Both the position numbers and the translations under genes were made by a program. Below are positions 1 through 8,301 of a DNA stretch of 39,289 nucleotides, one piece after another (position 1 is the stretch's first letter; each line of letters opens with the position of its first letter). The stretch covers positions 1 through 39,289 of the forward strand of contig JBHJIZ010000009.1 in the NCBI GenBank assembly GCA_050043005.1, written 5' to 3'. A model generated the notes under the pieces. That model saw only the letters and a program-made list of their open reading frames with translations. It was not told the DNA's origin and made no database searches. The stretch is from Thermohalobaculum sp050043005 (lineage in GTDB: Bacteria; Pseudomonadota; Alphaproteobacteria; Rhodobacterales; Rhodobacteraceae).

Positions 1-49
1 TGGTATCCACTCGCCGCATTCTCTTATCCAAATGTCTGAGTCGGAAAAT

Positions 50-147
50 CCACTAGAAAACATATAGTTGCTAGTGGTTCTATTGATCGAGACGTTTGCT
101 TGCGAGGATGCGGCCGCGGGATACAAACGTCTCGATCGAACCACTAG
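50..147. repeat. Long imperfect inverted repeat with an alternative hairpin, upstream of cobB
   Basis: The left arm at 71-98 and the right arm at 124-147 are complementary over 24 bases, interrupted only by a 4-base bulge (tatt) in the left arm. The loop of 25 bases holds a NotI site (gcggccgc, 110-117). The outer end of the left arm, ctagtgg (71-77), can also pair with ccactag at 50-56, so two mutually exclusive hairpins are possible. No T-tract follows on either strand, so it is not a classical intrinsic terminator. It ends about 30 bases before the cobB start. It could be a leader RNA structure, a protein-binding site or the remnant of a small mobile repeat; the sequence does not decide. 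Confidence 0.7.
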
Positions 148-177
148 GGTGCGGCGACGCTATCAGAGGGACGCGTG

Positions 178-885
178 ATGGACCACATCGTCATTCTCAC
201 CGGAGCAGGGATTTCCGCCGAGAGCGGCATGGGCACGTTCCGCGACAAGGACGGGCTCTGGACGAAGGTTAACCTGGAGGATGTGGCGACGCCGGAAGGT
301 TTCGCACGCAATCCCGAGATGGTTCATGATTTCTACAATCAGCGTCGCGCCGGAGCGAGAACCGCCAAACCCAATGCCGCCCATGAAGCCTTGGCCGCTC
401 TGTCGCATGAGCACCCGGGTAAGGTTACGCTGGTCACCCAGAACGTCGACAACCTGCACGAGGCCGGAGGCTCGCAAGGCGTGATCCACATGCATGGCGA
501 GTTGTTGCGCGCTCTCTGCGCCGGATGTGGCCATCAATGGCTTTGGCTGGACGATATGGGTCTTGAGGACACCTGCCCCGCTTGCGATGCAACCGGAACG
601 GTCCGCCCGGATGTCGTATGGTTCGGTGAGATGCCGTATCACATGGAGCGGATCTACGCCGAACTGAGCGATGCAAGCCTGTTCGTGGCGATCGGCACCT
701 CGGGCAATGTCTATCCGGCGGCAGGGTTTGTTTCCGAGGCCCGCATGCGCGGTGTGACAACCGTAGAGGTTAATCTGGAACGCACCGAGGCATCGCGTTT
801 GTTCGATCACCACATCCTGGGACCAGCGACGCAATCGGTGCCACGCTTCGTCTCTCAGGTGCTGCGTGCAGAAGAATTTCAGTGA
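178..885 (+). CDS. cobB: NAD-dependent protein deacylase, sirtuin class III (CobB-like)
   Basis: Removes acyl groups from protein lysines using NAD+, in the cytoplasm. The Rossmann/NAD motif GAGISAESG is at residues 9-17, followed by TFRD. NVDNLHEAG and the catalytic His in HMHGE follow. Two Cys pairs (CAGC and CPAC) form the structural zinc site. Tyr53 and Arg56 in FYNQRR match the Y-x-x-R pair that marks desuccinylase/demalonylase-type sirtuins, so the substrate may be succinyl-lysine rather than acetyl-lysine (inference). Length of 235 residues is normal. I chose ATG 178 over the adjacent GTG 175 because the agaggg ribosome site at 165-170 is better spaced. It stands alone between a large inverted repeat and the convergent rpmB. 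Confidence 0.93.
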   Translation: MDHIVILTGAGISAESGMGTFRDKDGLWTKVNLEDVATPEGFARNPEMVHDFYNQRRAGARTAKPNAAHEALAALSHEHPGKVTLVTQNVDNLHEAGGSQGVIHMHGELLRALCAGCGHQWLWLDDMGLEDTCPACDATGTVRPDVVWFGEMPYHMERIYAELSDASLFVAIGTSGNVYPAAGFVSEARMRGVTTVEVNLERTEASRLFDHHILGPATQSVPRFVSQVLRAEEFQ

Positions 886-890
886 CTGAA

Positions 891-915
891 ACGAAAACGG
901 CCCCAGACGGGGCCG
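891..915 (-). terminator. Intrinsic terminator of rpmB
   Basis: A perfect 7-bp stem (cggcccc 898-904, ggggccg 909-915) with a 4-base loop lies just downstream of the rpmB stop. Read on the minus strand it is followed by ttttcgttt, a typical U-rich tail. It lies in the gap between convergent cobB and rpmB; on the plus strand there is no T-tract. Confidence 0.8.
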
Positions 916-939
916 CAGTACACATCAAGAAAAATCGTC

Positions 940-1224
940 TCAGGCGCTTTGTGCAGCCTGTATGTCCTTCTTGACCTTCAGCGCCCGCTCGGAAAGTTCA
1001 CCATCACGCGCCTTGACAAGGTACGCATCCAGCCCGCCGCGATGGTCGATCGTCCGCAACGCTGACGCCGCGATCCGGAACCGGAACGACCGGCCCAGGA
1101 TCTCACTCATCAGAGTGACGTCCTGAAGGTTCGGCAGATAGCGCCGCTTGGTCTTGATGTTCGAGTGGCTGACCCGGTTACCGGTCATCACGCCCTTACC
1201 GCTAAGCTCGCACCGCCGCGACAT
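940..1224 (-). CDS. rpmB: 50S ribosomal protein L28
   Basis: Component of the large ribosomal subunit. The protein begins MSRRCELSGKG and carries the typical GNRVSHSNIKTKRR basic segment near residues 15-28, as in alphaproteobacterial L28. The frame is open for 16 more codons upstream, but ATG 1224 gives the standard N-terminus and the usual family length (94 residues). A strong intrinsic terminator follows the stop. The 120-base gap to the upstream phyH gene suggests its own promoter. Confidence 0.96.
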   Translation of the reverse strand: MSRRCELSGKGVMTGNRVSHSNIKTKRRYLPNLQDVTLMSEILGRSFRFRIAASALRTIDHRGGLDAYLVKARDGELSERALKVKKDIQAAQSA

Positions 1225-1321
1225 ATCGATATCCTTCTGTTCGTCTGGATGCGCAGGCCCGGTGGCGCGCACTCCCGGAATTTCGAGACGCGCTGATTAC
1301 GCAGGGCGGCCCTGCACGTCA

Positions 1322-1345
1322 AGGGAAAAGCACCGATCTGTCGGT
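1322..1345 (-). terminator. Possible weak terminator after the meaB-phyH pair
   Basis: A 5-bp stem (accga 1332-1336, tcggt 1341-1345) with loop tctg overlaps the phyH stop codon. On the minus strand it is followed by gcttttccc. The stem is short, so it is only a candidate. Confidence 0.35.
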
Positions 1346-2169
1346 CAGGCGTCCTGGGATTCGCGCATAATCACCTTGCGTCGACGATCGCACACCTGGC
1401 GCTGCCGGGCGAGATCCTCGGGCGCTAGAAGCCGCGATCCCGACTCGACCAGATCGAAGTTGCCGAACCGGTCCTCACCCCGAACGAGCGTCGCACAGAT
1501 TCCGCCGACCTCCTGTCCCATCCGGGTCGGGATATAACGGATCGCCAGGCCGATCCGGCGGTCATCCGTGCGGTTCGGGTCCGAGGCATGGAACAGCCGC
1601 CCGTGGTGCAGCGACATCTCTCCGGGGGCAAGCTCGACCGCGACCGCGTCTTCCTCGTCCACCTCGACAGCGACCTCCTGCCCGCGCGTCAGCAGGTTGT
1701 CCTCATGGAACGTATCGGCGTGCGCAACAATCTCGGTGTGTGAACCCGGCACAAAGCGCATGGCGCCGGATGCCCGCGTGGCCGGGGACAATGCGATCCA
1801 GGCGGTGACTTCGTCATCGCCGTCAAGCCCCCAATAGTGCAGGTCCTGGTGCCAGCTTACATAAGCGGGGGAATTCGGCTCCTTGATGAAGAAGGAGGAA
1901 GACATGACCAGCAGGTCTTCGCCCAGAATTTCGGCGACGGGATCTGTTACCGCGGGTGATCGCGCGATCTCGCCGACAAACCCCAGCGAGATGTTCGAAT
2001 ACTCGCGAAAGTAACCGTCGCCATCGGGAACGTTCGAGGCGATCGCCTCGGCGCGTTCGAGATTGAAGCGATGGTGCGTCGCGGTGGCCTCGTCCATCAC
2101 ACGGATGGGAAAGATGTATCCGTCGCGTTGGTAGGCTTCACGCACCGTTCCCGCATTGATACCGTCCAT
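1345..2169 (-). CDS. Phytanoyl-CoA dioxygenase (PhyH) family protein
   Basis: An Fe(II)/2-oxoglutarate-dependent oxygenase of 274 residues. The metal ligands are visible as His107 and Asp109 in SWHQDL and His194 in RLFHASDPN; Arg204/Arg205 shortly after is the likely 2-oxoglutarate anchor. The cupin-type core and the segment GAMRFVPGSH (about 135-144) match the PhyH family. The substrate is unknown, since bacterial members hydroxylate many small molecules besides phytanoyl-CoA. A strong aaaggagag ribosome site precedes ATG 2169. The gene starts only 18 bases after the meaB stop, so the two are very likely co-transcribed. Confidence 0.85.
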   Translation of the reverse strand: MDGINAGTVREAYQRDGYIFPIRVMDEATATHHRFNLERAEAIASNVPDGDGYFREYSNISLGFVGEIARSPAVTDPVAEILGEDLLVMSSSFFIKEPNSPAYVSWHQDLHYWGLDGDDEVTAWIALSPATRASGAMRFVPGSHTEIVAHADTFHEDNLLTRGQEVAVEVDEEDAVAVELAPGEMSLHHGRLFHASDPNRTDDRRIGLAIRYIPTRMGQEVGGICATLVRGEDRFGNFDLVESGSRLLAPEDLARQRQVCDRRRKVIMRESQDA

Positions 2170-2187
2170 GAACCTCTCTCCTTTGCG

Positions 2188-3204
2188 TTACGCATCTTCG
2201 CTCGGCGTCCCGAATACCTGCCGCACGACGCGACCCGCTGCAACCTCCGGGTCGATCTTACCGGTCGCAACCTCCGCACGAAGGCCTCGCAGATCCTGGA
2301 GAAAGGCCGCGTTGTCACGAACCGCCCGCAGGATGCCCTGCTCCAGAGCGCGGTCGAAAGCAGTCGCTGCCTGAACTGACCGTGTCTGACCGATCCATCC
2401 GTTGCGCTCGCGCCAGGCAAACAGTTCCGTCATCCTGTCCCAGAGTTCCGGCAAGCCATCACCGGTGAGCGACGACACGGTCAACGCCGTTGGAATACCA
2501 TCAGGGTCATCGGGTCTTCGCCGCATCAGCCGGAGAGCCCCGGCATATTCAGTTCGCGTCATCTCTGCGACCGGTTTCAGCGCACCATCGGCCTTGTTGA
2601 TCACGATCAGGTCGGCAATCTCCATGATCCCGCGTTTGACGCCTTGCAGTTCGTCCCCACCCGCAGGGGCAAGAAGCAACAGGAAGACATCGGTCATCTC
2701 GGCCACAGCGGTTTCCGACTGACCGACGCCGACGGTCTCGACAATGATCGTGTCGAAACCGGCGGCTTCGACCAGGCGAATGGTCTCGCGCGTGCGCCGC
2801 GCAACACCCCCAAGTGTGCCCTCGCTGGGCGACGGACGGATATAGGCATGTTGAGACCGCGCAAGCTGATCCATGCGCGTCTTGTCACCAAGGATCGAAC
2901 CACCTGATAGGGTGGACGAGGGATCGACCGCCAGGACCGCAACCTTGCGCCCGGCATCGATCAGCCGCATGCCGAAGGCTTCGATGAAAGTCGACTTGCC
3001 GACACCGGGTGTTCCGGAAAGGCCGATCCGCAAGGCGACGGAACGCGACGCGTCCAGGCGTTGGAGCAGTTCGGATGCGCGCAGACGGTCATCCGGCCGG
3101 GCCGACTCGATCAACGTAATGGCCTGGGCCAGTGCTCGCCGGTTACCGGTTTGCAGCCGCTCTGCCAGCGCTTTCGGGTCCTTGCGGTTAGCCGGGGATG
3201 ACAT
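2188..3204 (-). CDS. meaB: MeaB/ArgK-type GTPase, chaperone of methylmalonyl-CoA mutase
   Basis: A G3E-family GTPase that loads and protects the adenosylcobalamin cofactor of methylmalonyl-CoA mutase or a related acyl-CoA mutase. The P-loop GTPGVGKS is at residues 64-71, followed by VDPSSTLSGGSILGDKTRM, ETVGVGQ at 156-162 and the G4 motif NKAD at 203-206. All are diagnostic of MeaB. ATG 3204 gives 338 residues, the normal size; the frame stays open 60 codons further upstream, but that part is not MeaB-like and overlaps the divergent DUF3108 gene. No mutase gene is present in the window. It is the first gene of a probable two-gene operon with phyH. Confidence 0.93.
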   Translation of the reverse strand: MSSPANRKDPKALAERLQTGNRRALAQAITLIESARPDDRLRASELLQRLDASRSVALRIGLSGTPGVGKSTFIEAFGMRLIDAGRKVAVLAVDPSSTLSGGSILGDKTRMDQLARSQHAYIRPSPSEGTLGGVARRTRETIRLVEAAGFDTIIVETVGVGQSETAVAEMTDVFLLLLAPAGGDELQGVKRGIMEIADLIVINKADGALKPVAEMTRTEYAGALRLMRRRPDDPDGIPTALTVSSLTGDGLPELWDRMTELFAWRERNGWIGQTRSVQAATAFDRALEQGILRAVRDNAAFLQDLRGLRAEVATGKIDPEVAAGRVVRQVFGTPSEDA

Positions 3205-3290
3205 CTCGGTGTGCTCGTGGTGGAATGTGGTGCAGATAGTCGGGCGGGCTTGCATACGGGATACCGCCTCGGCCTTCAACGGAGTGTCGA

Positions 3291-4052
3291 ATGGTAAAGT
3301 TTGGGCGAGGTGCTTTTCACGCTTCGGGATGTGTCCTGCTTGCGGCGTCTTTGCTGTTAGTGCTGCCAAGCCAGGCGGACGCATCGGATCGGCCGATGGA
3401 GACGATCTACGACTTCTATCTCGGTGGAATAAAGGCCGGAGAAGTCAGTATCGATGCCGATTTCAAAGGCGAACGCTACACGGCGCGTTCGGTTCTGAAA
3501 ACAGCGGGCATTGTCGGGTTCGTCTACAAGGCGTCTTTCGAAGCCGAGACCGAGGGCACGCTGATCGACGGCGGCATGTCGCCGAGCCGGTTCGCCGCCG
3601 ACTCGCGCATGAGCAAGAAACGCCAATGGGTCGAGATGATCTACACCGATGATGCGCCAAAGACCGTGAACGCAAAACCGGCCTTTGTCGAGAAATCCTA
3701 TCAGGTCGATCCGGCCGCACAGACCGGAACACTGGACCCCATCTCTGCTGCAATTTCTGCGCTGGCACCGATGCCACGTGAGCGGATTTGCAACCGATCG
3801 GTCGAAGTCTTCGATGGCCGCAGGCGATACGCGATCGATCTTGGCGAACCGATTGTCGACGGGAAACGTACCAAATGTGGAGCACTCTACCGTCGCATCG
3901 CAGGCTTCAAGCCGAAGATGATGAAGAAACGTCCGGAGTTTCCATTCTGGGTCTGGTTCGAAGACAGGCCCGATGGTCTGGCCCATATCGTCCGTGCGGC
4001 CGGAGACAGCATGTTCGGGCTCGCCGTGATCCTCATGCGCGAAGACCGCTGA
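3291..4052 (+). CDS. DUF3108 domain-containing secreted protein
   Basis: A 253-residue protein with a Sec-type signal peptide (hydrophobic stretch at about 13-26, cleavage probably after the Ala-rich QADA segment near residue 31). The body begins YDFYLGGIKAGE and continues with alternating beta-strand-like segments, as in the DUF3108 family of periplasmic or outer-membrane-associated beta-rich proteins. The function of the family is not established. A cggag ribosome site precedes ATG 3291. It is divergent from meaB, with an 86-base intergenic region. A hairpin (cgtgcc-ttc-ggcacg, 4075-4089) follows the stop but lacks a T-tract. Confidence 0.85.
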   Translation: MVKFGRGAFHASGCVLLAASLLLVLPSQADASDRPMETIYDFYLGGIKAGEVSIDADFKGERYTARSVLKTAGIVGFVYKASFEAETEGTLIDGGMSPSRFAADSRMSKKRQWVEMIYTDDAPKTVNAKPAFVEKSYQVDPAAQTGTLDPISAAISALAPMPRERICNRSVEVFDGRRRYAIDLGEPIVDGKRTKCGALYRRIAGFKPKMMKKRPEFPFWVWFEDRPDGLAHIVRAAGDSMFGLAVILMREDR

Positions 4053-4101
4053 GCCGGCTTGTCGCCGAGGTTGTCGTGCCTTCGGCACGGCGAACATGAA
4101 C

Positions 4102-4154
4102 GCCCACCCGCCCCCACCCCCCCCGTCGGCGGGGGTGGGGGCGGGCGGGTGGGC
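4102..4154. repeat. Extremely GC-rich palindrome with G-quadruplex potential on both strands
   Basis: The arms gcccaccc (4102-4109) and gggtgggc (4147-4154) enclose C-runs on the left and G-runs on the right, giving an almost continuous imperfect hairpin with its turn near gtcgg (4125-4129). The right half has five runs of three or more G separated by single bases, and the left half mirrors this on the other strand. It lies between the DUF3108 gene and hrpB. There is no T-tract. It shares the 12-mer cgggcgggtggg with a G-rich hairpin inside ispDF at 31226-31237. Confidence 0.75.
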
Positions 4155-4271
4155 ACCATTTGGTTTGCGGACCTCGTCCGCACCGTCAAGACCACAGGTC
4201 CTATCGGCAATGGCGCCGGTTACAGGCATGATGCCTTTAAGTGTCCGGCTGGATCGCGCTAGAGAGTTTCC

Positions 4272-6782
4272 ATGCCAGAGGCTCTGCCAATAGACGCGAT
4301 CATCCCGGATCTTCTCCGCGTGCTTTCATCCAGCAACCGACTGGTGCTCTCCGCTGCTCCCGGGGCGGGCAAGACCACCCGCGTCCCCGTCGCTCTCCTG
4401 AACACTGCGCCGCGTGATGGCGGCAGGATCCTGGTACTTGAGCCCCGTCGGATCGCGGCAAGAACAGCCGCTGAGCGCATGGCCACAGAACGCGGCGAGC
4501 GCATTGGCGAGACGGTCGGATACCGGGTGCGCGGTGAGAGCAAAACCTCCAAATCCACTCGCATCGAGGTCATCACCGAAGGCATCCTCACGCGCATGCT
4601 GCAAAACGACCCCGAGCTTCCCGGCATCGGTGCGTTGATCTTTGACGAGATCCATGAGCGATCGATCCATACCGATCTGGGGCTGGCCCTGGCATTGGAG
4701 GCGCAGGAGGCATTGCGTCCCGATCTCCGGATCATCGCCATGTCTGCAACGCTCGACACGCAGTCATTCAGCCGTCTGCTGGGTGATTGTCCGGTCATTG
4801 AATGCCCAGGACAGAGCTTTCCCATCGAAACGATCTGGTTGGACCGTCCGCTCCAATCAAACCAGTCTAAGCATTCGGGGCGGCGGACGGACGGGCTCGA
4901 GGCCGCTCTCAGCACGCTCTGTCTGAAGGCACTGGACGAGACGGATGGCAACGTTCTCGTCTTCCTGCCTGGCGTCGCTGAAATCAGGCGCATGGCGACG
5001 GCTCTGACCGCGCATGATCTGTCAGCGAATGTCGAGATGCTCTACGGGGCGCTCCCGCTGACACAGCAGCGTCAAGTTCTTCAGGCTGACCCGGATGGAT
5101 CCCGACGGATCATTCTCTCAACCGCCATCGCAGAAACCTCCCTCACCGTGCCTGGTGTTCGAACAGTGATCGACGCGGGGCTGTCGCGTCGGATCCAAAC
5201 CGATCCGGCGACTGGGATGTCCCGCCTTGCCACTGGGTCCGTCACGCTCGCTGAAGCCGATCAGCGGCGCGGGCGGGCGGGCCGGCTCGGTCCCGGCAGG
5301 TGCTATCGGGCCTGGACACGCGGTCAGGAAGGCGCCTTGCAAAGGTACCCCGAGCCGGAAATCAGAACCAGTGACATTACTGCGCTGGTGCTCGAGCTTG
5401 CCATTTGGGGTGCATCGGACCCGTCGGAGTTGTCTTTTCTGGATCAACCAATCCCAACCGCATTCAATGCCGCTCGGACGCTCCTGACCAGCCTTGGCGC
5501 GCTCGATCTGGATGGGAAAGCGACCACGCACGGTCGACGTCTTGCAGGCATGCCGGTCCACCCGCGCTTGGCCCACATGCTGGCGCTCGCCGACGACTCG
5601 AATCTCAGCACCGAAGCAGCACTGATCTCAGCCTTGCTGTCGGCACGCCATGGACAAGTCTCAAGTTCGATCGAGAGCGGCGATCTGATCATACAACTCG
5701 AACATTGTTTGCGCGACCACTCCCCGGGGGCGAAGGCGATCCGCGCCGAAGCAAAGCGCATGAGACCGAAACAGGTCGACCCGAGCCGACTGACCGACAG
5801 CGCAGGGCGTCTGGTCGCAAGCGCTTACCCCGACCGGATTGCCTTGCGGCGCACCGGCGAGGCCTCGCGCTTTCTGCTGAGCAATGGTCGCGGCGCGATG
5901 ATGCGTCCCGACCATCCGCTGAGCGCAAAACGGCTTCTGGCCGTCACCAACATCGAGGATGGCCGCGAAGCAACGATCCGAACGGCGGTTGAGATCGAGG
6001 AAGCCGATCTGCGGGCTCTCTACACCGAGCAGATCAAATGGGTGAACCGCGCAATATGGTCGCCGCGCAGCCGCCAGGTCGACGCACGGCGCCAAGAAGT
6101 GTTCGGCGCACTCGTGTTGCGAGACGAAATCTGGCGCGATGTGCCGGGCGAGACACTCGGGGCTGCGCTGGCAGACGGCGTCCGGGATCTTGGCCTCGCC
6201 GCCCTGCCCTGGCCAAAGGCCGCGACCCGGCTGCGGGCGCGTGTTGACTGGCTCCGCCGCTGTGACACGGATCAAGATTGGCCCGACCTTTCGGATGAGG
6301 CGCTGCTCGATACGATTGACCTGTGGCTGTCGCCACATCTGGCCGGTCTGCGAACGATCGAGGACATATCCCGGCTCAACCTGACAGAGCGTCTCGTTGG
6401 ATTGATGGATTGGGAACAGCAGCGCGCTCTGGACGTCATGGCGCCAGACCTGTTCACAACGCCCGCGGGCACACGGCGCCCGGTCGACTACAGTCAACAG
6501 CTTCCCCGAGTTTCCGTGCGTCTTCAGGAGGTGTATGGGACGACCCGGCATCCAATGCTTGGCCGGCCAGCCGTGCCTATCCTGTTCGAGCTTTTGTCAC
6601 CTGCCGACAGGCCAGTTCAGTCGACATCGGATCTTCCCGCTTTCTGGGCCGGATCGTATTCAGAGGTGCGCAAGGATCTGCGAGCGCGCTATCCGAAGCA
6701 TTACTGGCCGGATCATCCTGGGACCGAGCGAGCGTCCGTGCGGTCGACCCGCTCCACGCGTGCACGAGATACCAAAAGCTAA
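4272..6782 (+). CDS. hrpB: ATP-dependent helicase HrpB (DEAH-type)
   Basis: A superfamily 2 DExH helicase of 836 residues, the usual HrpB length. Motif I is GAGKTTR at 31-37, motif II DEIH at 125-128, motif III SAT at 158-160 and motif VI QRRGRAGR at 331-338. The helicase-associated domain and the HrpB C-terminal domain follow, ending in the typical YPKHYWPDHP near the C-terminus. The family is presumed to remodel RNA, but the physiological role in bacteria is poorly known. ATG 4272 is preceded by gagag. It is a single gene; about 90 bases separate it from the dehydrogenase downstream. Confidence 0.95.
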   Translation: MPEALPIDAIIPDLLRVLSSSNRLVLSAAPGAGKTTRVPVALLNTAPRDGGRILVLEPRRIAARTAAERMATERGERIGETVGYRVRGESKTSKSTRIEVITEGILTRMLQNDPELPGIGALIFDEIHERSIHTDLGLALALEAQEALRPDLRIIAMSATLDTQSFSRLLGDCPVIECPGQSFPIETIWLDRPLQSNQSKHSGRRTDGLEAALSTLCLKALDETDGNVLVFLPGVAEIRRMATALTAHDLSANVEMLYGALPLTQQRQVLQADPDGSRRIILSTAIAETSLTVPGVRTVIDAGLSRRIQTDPATGMSRLATGSVTLAEADQRRGRAGRLGPGRCYRAWTRGQEGALQRYPEPEIRTSDITALVLELAIWGASDPSELSFLDQPIPTAFNAARTLLTSLGALDLDGKATTHGRRLAGMPVHPRLAHMLALADDSNLSTEAALISALLSARHGQVSSSIESGDLIIQLEHCLRDHSPGAKAIRAEAKRMRPKQVDPSRLTDSAGRLVASAYPDRIALRRTGEASRFLLSNGRGAMMRPDHPLSAKRLLAVTNIEDGREATIRTAVEIEEADLRALYTEQIKWVNRAIWSPRSRQVDARRQEVFGALVLRDEIWRDVPGETLGAALADGVRDLGLAALPWPKAATRLRARVDWLRRCDTDQDWPDLSDEALLDTIDLWLSPHLAGLRTIEDISRLNLTERLVGLMDWEQQRALDVMAPDLFTTPAGTRRPVDYSQQLPRVSVRLQEVYGTTRHPMLGRPAVPILFELLSPADRPVQSTSDLPAFWAGSYSEVRKDLRARYPKHYWPDHPGTERASVRSTRSTRARDTKS

Positions 6783-6870
6783 CCTATTAAGGGTAGACCG
6801 CGCTCCATTGTTGACTGATCCTCCGCATAGAATCGGCGATTCCGCGCCGGTCAATGGGAGGGCAAGAAAG

Positions 6871-8301
6871 ATGAGCACGACCGTGTATCAGAGCCACACC
6901 GAACCAAGCTTCCGCGACAGTGTCGAGATCATGTTCAACCAGGCAGCCGAACTGGTGGATATGCCCGAGGGGCTAGAAGAAAAGATAAAGGTCTGCAATT
7001 CGACCTATACCGTACGCTTCGGCGTCAAGCTTCGCGGCAAGATCCATACCTTCACCGGATACAGATCGGTGCATTCCGAGCACATGGAACCGGTCAAGGG
7101 CGGTATCCGCTTCGCCGACAATGTGCATCAGGACGAAGTCGAGGCGCTGGCGGCGCTGATGACGTTCAAGTGTGCGCTCGTTGAAGTACCGTTCGGTGGA
7201 TCGAAGGGCGGCCTTCGGATCGACCCGCGCCAGTGGAACGCCGAAGAGATGGAGCGCATCACGCGCCGGTTTGCTTATGAACTGATCAAGCGTGACCTGA
7301 TCAACCCGAGCCAGAACGTACCTGCCCCAGACATGGGCACTGGCGAACGCGAAATGGCTTGGATCGCGGACCAGTACAAGCGCATGAACACGACGGATAT
7401 TGACGCGAATGCCTGCGTGACGGGCAAGCCGCGCAGCTCCGGCGGTATCGCGGGCCGCGTCGCGGCCACGGGCCGCGGCGTGCAGTACGGATTGCGGGAA
7501 TTCTTTCGCAACCCCGAGGATCTGGCGAAGACCGGGCTGTCCAGCGGGCTCGGTGGCAAGCGTCTCGTCATTCAAGGCCTCGGCAACGTCGGCTATCACG
7601 CCGCGAAGTTCTTTTCCGAGGAAGATGGCTGCAAGATCATCGGGATCGGTGAGCGCGACGGAGGGATCGTGAACGAGGACGGGCTCGACATCGAAGCGGT
7701 CCGAAATCACATGATCGAGAATGGCGGTGTCAGGAATTTCCCGGGCGCTGACTTCAACGAAGACGCCTCCAAGGTTCTGGAACTCGATTGTGACGTGCTG
7801 GTGCCGGCGGCCATTGAAGGCGTTATCAATCTTTCGAACGTCCGGCGGATCAAGGCGCCGATCATTATCGAGGCTGCGAACGGTCCTGTTACGGCCGGTG
7901 CGAACGAAGTTCTGCGCGACTCGGGTTGCATCATTATCCCGGACCTCTACGCGAACGCCGGTGGTGTTACTGTTTCTTACTTCGAGTGGGTCAAGAACCT
8001 CAGCCATATCCGGTTCGGGCGTATGCAACGCCGTCAAGAAGAGGCTCGGCACCGCTTGCTCGTCGACGAAATGGAACGGCTCACGGGAAATCCGGTCAGC
8101 GACGATTTCCGCCAGCGTTACTTGCGCGGCGCGGATGAACTCGAACTGGTCCGTTCGGGCCTGGATGACACGATGCGCGACTCATATCAGGCGATCGCAC
8201 GCGTTTGGCGTGCACGTGAGAACGTGCCCGATCTTCGCACGGCCGGTTACATCGTCGCGATCGAGCGCGTCGCAGAAACCTATCAGGCCAAGGGGCTCTG
8301 A
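6871..8301 (+). CDS. Glu/Leu/Phe/Val dehydrogenase (glutamate dehydrogenase-like)
   Basis: NAD(P)-dependent amino acid dehydrogenase, probably a glutamate dehydrogenase that links 2-oxoglutarate and ammonia to glutamate. Residues include VKGGIRF at about 75-81, MTFK with Lys100, and the catalytic Lys112 in PFGGSKGG. PAPDMGTG and the Rossmann motif QGLGNVG (about 233-239) follow. At 476 residues it is slightly longer than short GDHs, as usual for this alphaproteobacterial subgroup. ATG 6871 has a gggaggg ribosome site at 6856-6862; the frame stays open further upstream only because of overlap with hrpB. Its last 19 bases overlap the end of the convergent aminotransferase gene. Exact amino acid specificity cannot be read from motifs. 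Confidence 0.9.
   Translation: MSTTVYQSHTEPSFRDSVEIMFNQAAELVDMPEGLEEKIKVCNSTYTVRFGVKLRGKIHTFTGYRSVHSEHMEPVKGGIRFADNVHQDEVEALAALMTFKCALVEVPFGGSKGGLRIDPRQWNAEEMERITRRFAYELIKRDLINPSQNVPAPDMGTGEREMAWIADQYKRMNTTDIDANACVTGKPRSSGGIAGRVAATGRGVQYGLREFFRNPEDLAKTGLSSGLGGKRLVIQGLGNVGYHAAKFFSEEDGCKIIGIGERDGGIVNEDGLDIEAVRNHMIENGGVRNFPGADFNEDASKVLELDCDVLVPAAIEGVINLSNVRRIKAPIIIEAANGPVTAGANEVLRDSGCIIIPDLYANAGGVTVSYFEWVKNLSHIRFGRMQRRQEEARHRLLVDEMERLTGNPVSDDFRQRYLRGADELELVRSGLDDTMRDSYQAIARVWRARENVPDLRTAGYIVAIERVAETYQAKGL

Noticed and set aside
4075..4089. Hairpin cgtgcc-ttc-ggcacg after the DUF3108 gene as a terminator
   Set aside because: The stem is good but there is no T-tract, so it was not listed as a terminator on its own.
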